NCBI GenBank assembly: GCA_016714165.1
Contig: JADJNU010000002.1
Span: 930,001 to 994,000, forward strand
Source: Bdellovibrionales bacterium
GTDB lineage: Bacteria; Bdellovibrionota; Bdellovibrionia; Bdellovibrionales; UBA1609
Reading direction: 5' to 3'
Length of the DNA: 64,000 bases
Both the position numbers and the translations under genes were made by a program. Shown here one piece after another: positions 61,430 through 64,000 of this stretch. Positions within the stretch are counted from its first letter, which is position 1, and the number at the start of each line of letters is the position of its first letter. Below the pieces are notes generated by a model. The model was not told the origin of the DNA. It saw nothing but the letters and a program-made list of their open reading frames with translations, and did no database searches.

Positions 61430-63400
61430 CTACCAGCCATCTTGATTTGGAGGGGGATTCAAGATGGACCCGGCTGGTTCAGAGACCCCGCCAATTGCAT
61501 GATTTCCCGAAACAAGGGCATCGCGACTCACCAATTTGACAGAGTAGCCCGTCCTCCCTCCACCAGCAGCACAGGACCCAGGAACCCTAACCGTCATATC
61601 GTCATCGGGAAGTGAGCACTTCCCGAAATTTTCTGGAAACTCAAAATTAAGAGCCTGGTTTGCAGGGGCCCAACTCGTCAAAAGATGAGCCTTTTCTCTT
61701 ACGAAATAAAAAGAATCAAAGCGCCTCTTGCCAAAGGCTGCGGCGTCGCTCATCTGATCCTGGACAGAGTACGAATTGATAGCGCCTCCTCGGAAACCCA
61801 AATCCGGACGAAAAATAGTCTCTGGAGGAAATGGAAATCTTGAAAAATTGGGGAAAATATGAGAAAAATAATTTGCCGAAAAGTTCGGTTCTATTCCATA
61901 GTAAGTAATATCAAATAAGTCGGGAGAAATAGCTGAAAGTTCGTATCTCCGAACGGGTGGAACCTGATCAAGATCATAATCCCAGGCGAGCGGATCATTG
62001 GGAGCACCCGGCACCATACCTCGAAAGGTTTGCTTGTACTCATCGAAGCTTGTTCGCAATGCCAAAAGATCCTTTAAACCGTTGAGAGCCAGGCCCGATC
62101 TCAATCCCAACTGATCTCCAGGAAACCGCGAATAATTTGGCAACCGAGTGATATCACTTGGGCTGTCCAGCATGCCGTTTTGCTGAGTGCGCGGGGGAGC
62201 GAGAGGATCAGTGCGCGGCCCCACCGATACAGCTGAGGAACGCGGCCAACTCGCATGATACCAGGGACCAATGCGTCCACCAAAGGGTTTCGCATAGGCC
62301 CTCGCCTTCAAACTGATTGCTGGCCCAAAGGGAAAAAATATCTGGCGGGGTCGTGTTTCGGCCATGACTCCCACGTAAGCCATAAACCAGGGGTTTTTTT
62401 CAACCCCCATCGACATGTGCATGATGTGCGTTGTGGGAGGCTCCGACTGCACCCAAGGCAAAATCTCATTGCCTCCGAGAACATTGAGGGCGTAATTTCT
62501 CGCTTCAGCAATCTGTGGAGGCGTTTCAACTAAGACCGCCATAGACTTACAGCCCACTGAATTGTCGACATCCGTGTAGATAATTGTCGGGATCGTTTGG
62601 ACTTCAGGAAGCCATTCCTCTCTTCTTACATTGTGAAGTGAGTTAAAGAGATGGATCTGAACTCCACCCGCTGAAGTCTTGTTTGCAAAAGTTAAATTTT
62701 TATCTAAAGTTTTCGCTACCCCCGCAAAAACAGAGTTTCCGTTTATATCCAGAAAATCCTCGGGATTACCTCCGGATAGATTTTGGGCAAGACCAAAAAT
62801 GGATCTCTTCCTATGCGACTGATCAATTCTAAATGCCATCATCGAAGAAGCCGCAAACCACCAATTGTAGGCTCCATGTCGCTGACATTGACCATTGTAT
62901 TGATTTATCAATGAAATCGAAAGGGCCGAAATAACAGCATTGATTCCCAAAAAGGGAGCAATGACAGGTACGTTCGGCAATGGAGGGATATTGATCAAAC
63001 TCCGCCGACAGAGGTTCTCATTTTCTGCAACCCCTTTCCAGATAGGATAATAGGTCACACAGGTCGTAGGACGTTCAGTGTCGGCATAAAGAGTATCAGA
63101 CGTAATATTATTTCGAACGGGATGTTCGTCTTTTCCCAAAGTACCTAACACGCGATAGCGCCAGGCCAAGAGCTTCCATGACTGGCGAATCTGGTAATTG
63201 GAATGTCCGATAGCATTGAGAATTTCTGCTTGTTTTTGTGCTGCGTAGTAGGCTGCAAGATCCACTGAATTCTGAAGATTAATTTTGTCATGAACAACGA
63301 GACCCACATTAATCGACATCGCGAACAAGACAAAAAGCACTTGAAAAATCATTGCGACGAAAATCGCCGTTTGTCCTCTCTCGTTAGGAGTCATTCTCAT
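61430..63400 (-). CDS. TadE/TadG-like protein
   Basis: A 656-residue protein. The N-terminus has a basic stretch and one hydrophobic helix in RGQTAIFVAMIFQVLFVLF, with the Glu-Arg-Gly-Gln start typical of the TadE/TadG pilin-like class. It is followed by the family sequence INLQNSVDLAAYYAAQKQAE. The long remainder is Pro/Tyr/Trp-containing, with few Cys, and likely lies in the periplasm. TadG-type proteins take part in Flp/Tad pilus assembly or surface adhesion. No tadA, tadB or flp gene lies in the window. The ATG at 63400 is used, with GGAGGA some ten bases ahead; 63394 is an alternative. Confidence 0.7.
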   Translation of the reverse strand: MRMTPNERGQTAIFVAMIFQVLFVLFAMSINVGLVVHDKINLQNSVDLAAYYAAQKQAEILNAIGHSNYQIRQSWKLLAWRYRVLGTLGKDEHPVRNNITSDTLYADTERPTTCVTYYPIWKGVAENENLCRRSLINIPPLPNVPVIAPFLGINAVISALSISLINQYNGQCQRHGAYNWWFAASSMMAFRIDQSHRKRSIFGLAQNLSGGNPEDFLDINGNSVFAGVAKTLDKNLTFANKTSAGGVQIHLFNSLHNVRREEWLPEVQTIPTIIYTDVDNSVGCKSMAVLVETPPQIAEARNYALNVLGGNEILPWVQSEPPTTHIMHMSMGVEKNPWFMAYVGVMAETRPRQIFFPFGPAISLKARAYAKPFGGRIGPWYHASWPRSSAVSVGPRTDPLAPPRTQQNGMLDSPSDITRLPNYSRFPGDQLGLRSGLALNGLKDLLALRTSFDEYKQTFRGMVPGAPNDPLAWDYDLDQVPPVRRYELSAISPDLFDITYYGIEPNFSANYFSHIFPNFSRFPFPPETIFRPDLGFRGGAINSYSVQDQMSDAAAFGKRRFDSFYFVREKAHLLTSWAPANQALNFEFPENFGKCSLPDDDMTVRVPGSCAAGGGRTGYSVKLVSRDALVSGNHAIGGVSEPAGSILNPPPNQDGW

Positions 63401-63576
63401 GAAAAGTAATCCTCCGCAACCAAATGAAAGCAAACATCCACCCATTCAAATCATAGCAAAAAAACTGAAAAAAAAGACCTAAAAGAGAACCAAATGAGGT
63501 AACCTGATGACAAACTTTTTGACAGTGACGACTCTCAAAGCCAGACTAAACAAATCACTTAGGAGAACAATCGACC

Positions 63577-64000
63577 ATGGTCCAGATTCGGCATCGCCTT
63601 GTAATGCTTCTCTTTGGTCTCGGACTTTTTGCCTCACACCAAATACAGGCTCAGGCGGAAATTATGTTTGAGGGCTATTACAAGGTGATGAGAGGAACCT
63701 CCCGAGTTGGATTTTTTATTCAGCGCTATGAATTTGATATCAATAAAAAGCAATTTAAATCGACCTATTTCATCCAAATGAATAGTCCCGATGAATCGGC
63801 GTCCGCAAGCCCAAAAATAATTTCTGAAAGTCTCAAAGCAATTGCAGACGACAAATTCCAGCCCATCTCTTATCAGTACACCGTGACGACACCCCAGATG
63901 ATCAAAACGATCGATGCCAAATTTGACGGTGCCATCATGAAAGCTCTTGTTTCTCAAAGAAATCCGGAGTCTCAGTCTCAAAGTCCAGCACAGACTCTTA
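63577..64000 (+). CDS. Secreted protein, cut by window end
   Basis: An open frame from ATG at 63577, after AGGAG, to the end of the window without a stop (141 codons). It begins with a signal peptide (LVMLLFGLGLFASHQIQAQA), then EIMFEGYYKVMRGTSRVGFF and a beta-rich charged region ending in QNPESQ-like polar sequence. Not recognised. The 3' end lies outside the window. It is divergent from the TadG-like gene. Confidence 0.75.
   Translation, partial: MVQIRHRLVMLLFGLGLFASHQIQAQAEIMFEGYYKVMRGTSRVGFFIQRYEFDINKKQFKSTYFIQMNSPDESASASPKIISESLKAIADDKFQPISYQYTVTTPQMIKTIDAKFDGAIMKALVSQRNPESQSQSPAQTL

Noticed and set aside
1..64000. CRISPR arrays, tRNA, rRNA, insertion sequences or prophage genes
   Set aside because: No direct-repeat arrays, no tRNA-type T-arm patterns, no transposase or integrase motifs seen. 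A computed scan with tRNAscan-SE, CRISPR finder and ISfinder would be needed to confirm.

Overview
The window reads as chromosomal DNA of a Gram-negative, dense-genomed proteobacterium-like organism. Envelope genes show a double membrane: many lipobox lipoproteins, a BamE-like and a LolB-like protein, an LpoB-type activator, a class A PBP, MsbA-like export and signal peptidase I. The gene set includes a PrkA/DUF444/SpoVR module, many secreted Cys-rich unknowns, AmgK/MurU-type peptidoglycan recycling and MreB. Together with GC near the high 40s and short spacers, this is compatible with the Bdellovibrionota or a related delta-type lineage. That assignment is an inference; no rRNA or tRNA was found to fix it.

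Layout. 1-731: no convincing gene. 0.7-9 kb: FAH-family hydrolase, monohaem cytochrome c, BamE-like lipoprotein, lepB, a zinc-ribbon pair, secA, trmL. 9-11.5 kb: nitrogen control (glnB, glnA) and a GcvH-like protein that lacks the lipoyl lysine. 11.5-16.2 kb: spoVR, DUF444 and prkA in one operon. 16.4-19 kb: LolB-like and TPR lipoproteins. 19-20 kb: a GC-rich stem-loop leader and a PhaR-type regulator. 20-23.3 kb: LpoB with a frameshifted COG3014 partner, a stand-alone RadC/JAB protein and a frameshifted membrane protein. 23.4-28 kb: histidine kinase, anti-sigma, ECF-like sigma and mreB, all on the minus strand. 28-38 kb: glpD, HAD phosphatase, TlpA-like TPR protein, a GNAT/methyltransferase/FeeM-like cluster, pepP, a patatin-like lipoprotein with Glu at the nucleophile position, tlyA. 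38-47 kb: secreted unknowns (one broken), ispA-xseB-xseA and a frameshifted small membrane protein. 47-55 kb: an overlapping PBP1A / UvrA-family / MsbA-like operon. 55-60 kb: a sigma-54 activator, a degenerate relative, then amgK-murU. 60-64 kb: glycine-rich secreted protein, TadG-like protein and a secreted protein cut by the window end.

Much of the window serves the envelope: export (SecA, LepB), lipoprotein sorting (LolB-like), outer-membrane assembly (BamE-like), peptidoglycan synthesis and its control (PBP1A, LpoB, MreB), wall recycling (AmgK, MurU) and envelope sensing (ECF pair, kinase). Five places show an apparent reading-frame break, mostly at mononucleotide runs, plus one in-frame TGA. 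They could be sequencing or assembly indels, real decay, or slippage sites, and the sequence alone cannot separate these. The most notable biological signals are the lipoyl-less H-protein homologue, the pseudo-patatin coupled to TlyA, the sigma/anti-sigma pair joined to mreB, and the divergent FeeM-like acyltransferase/methyltransferase cluster.
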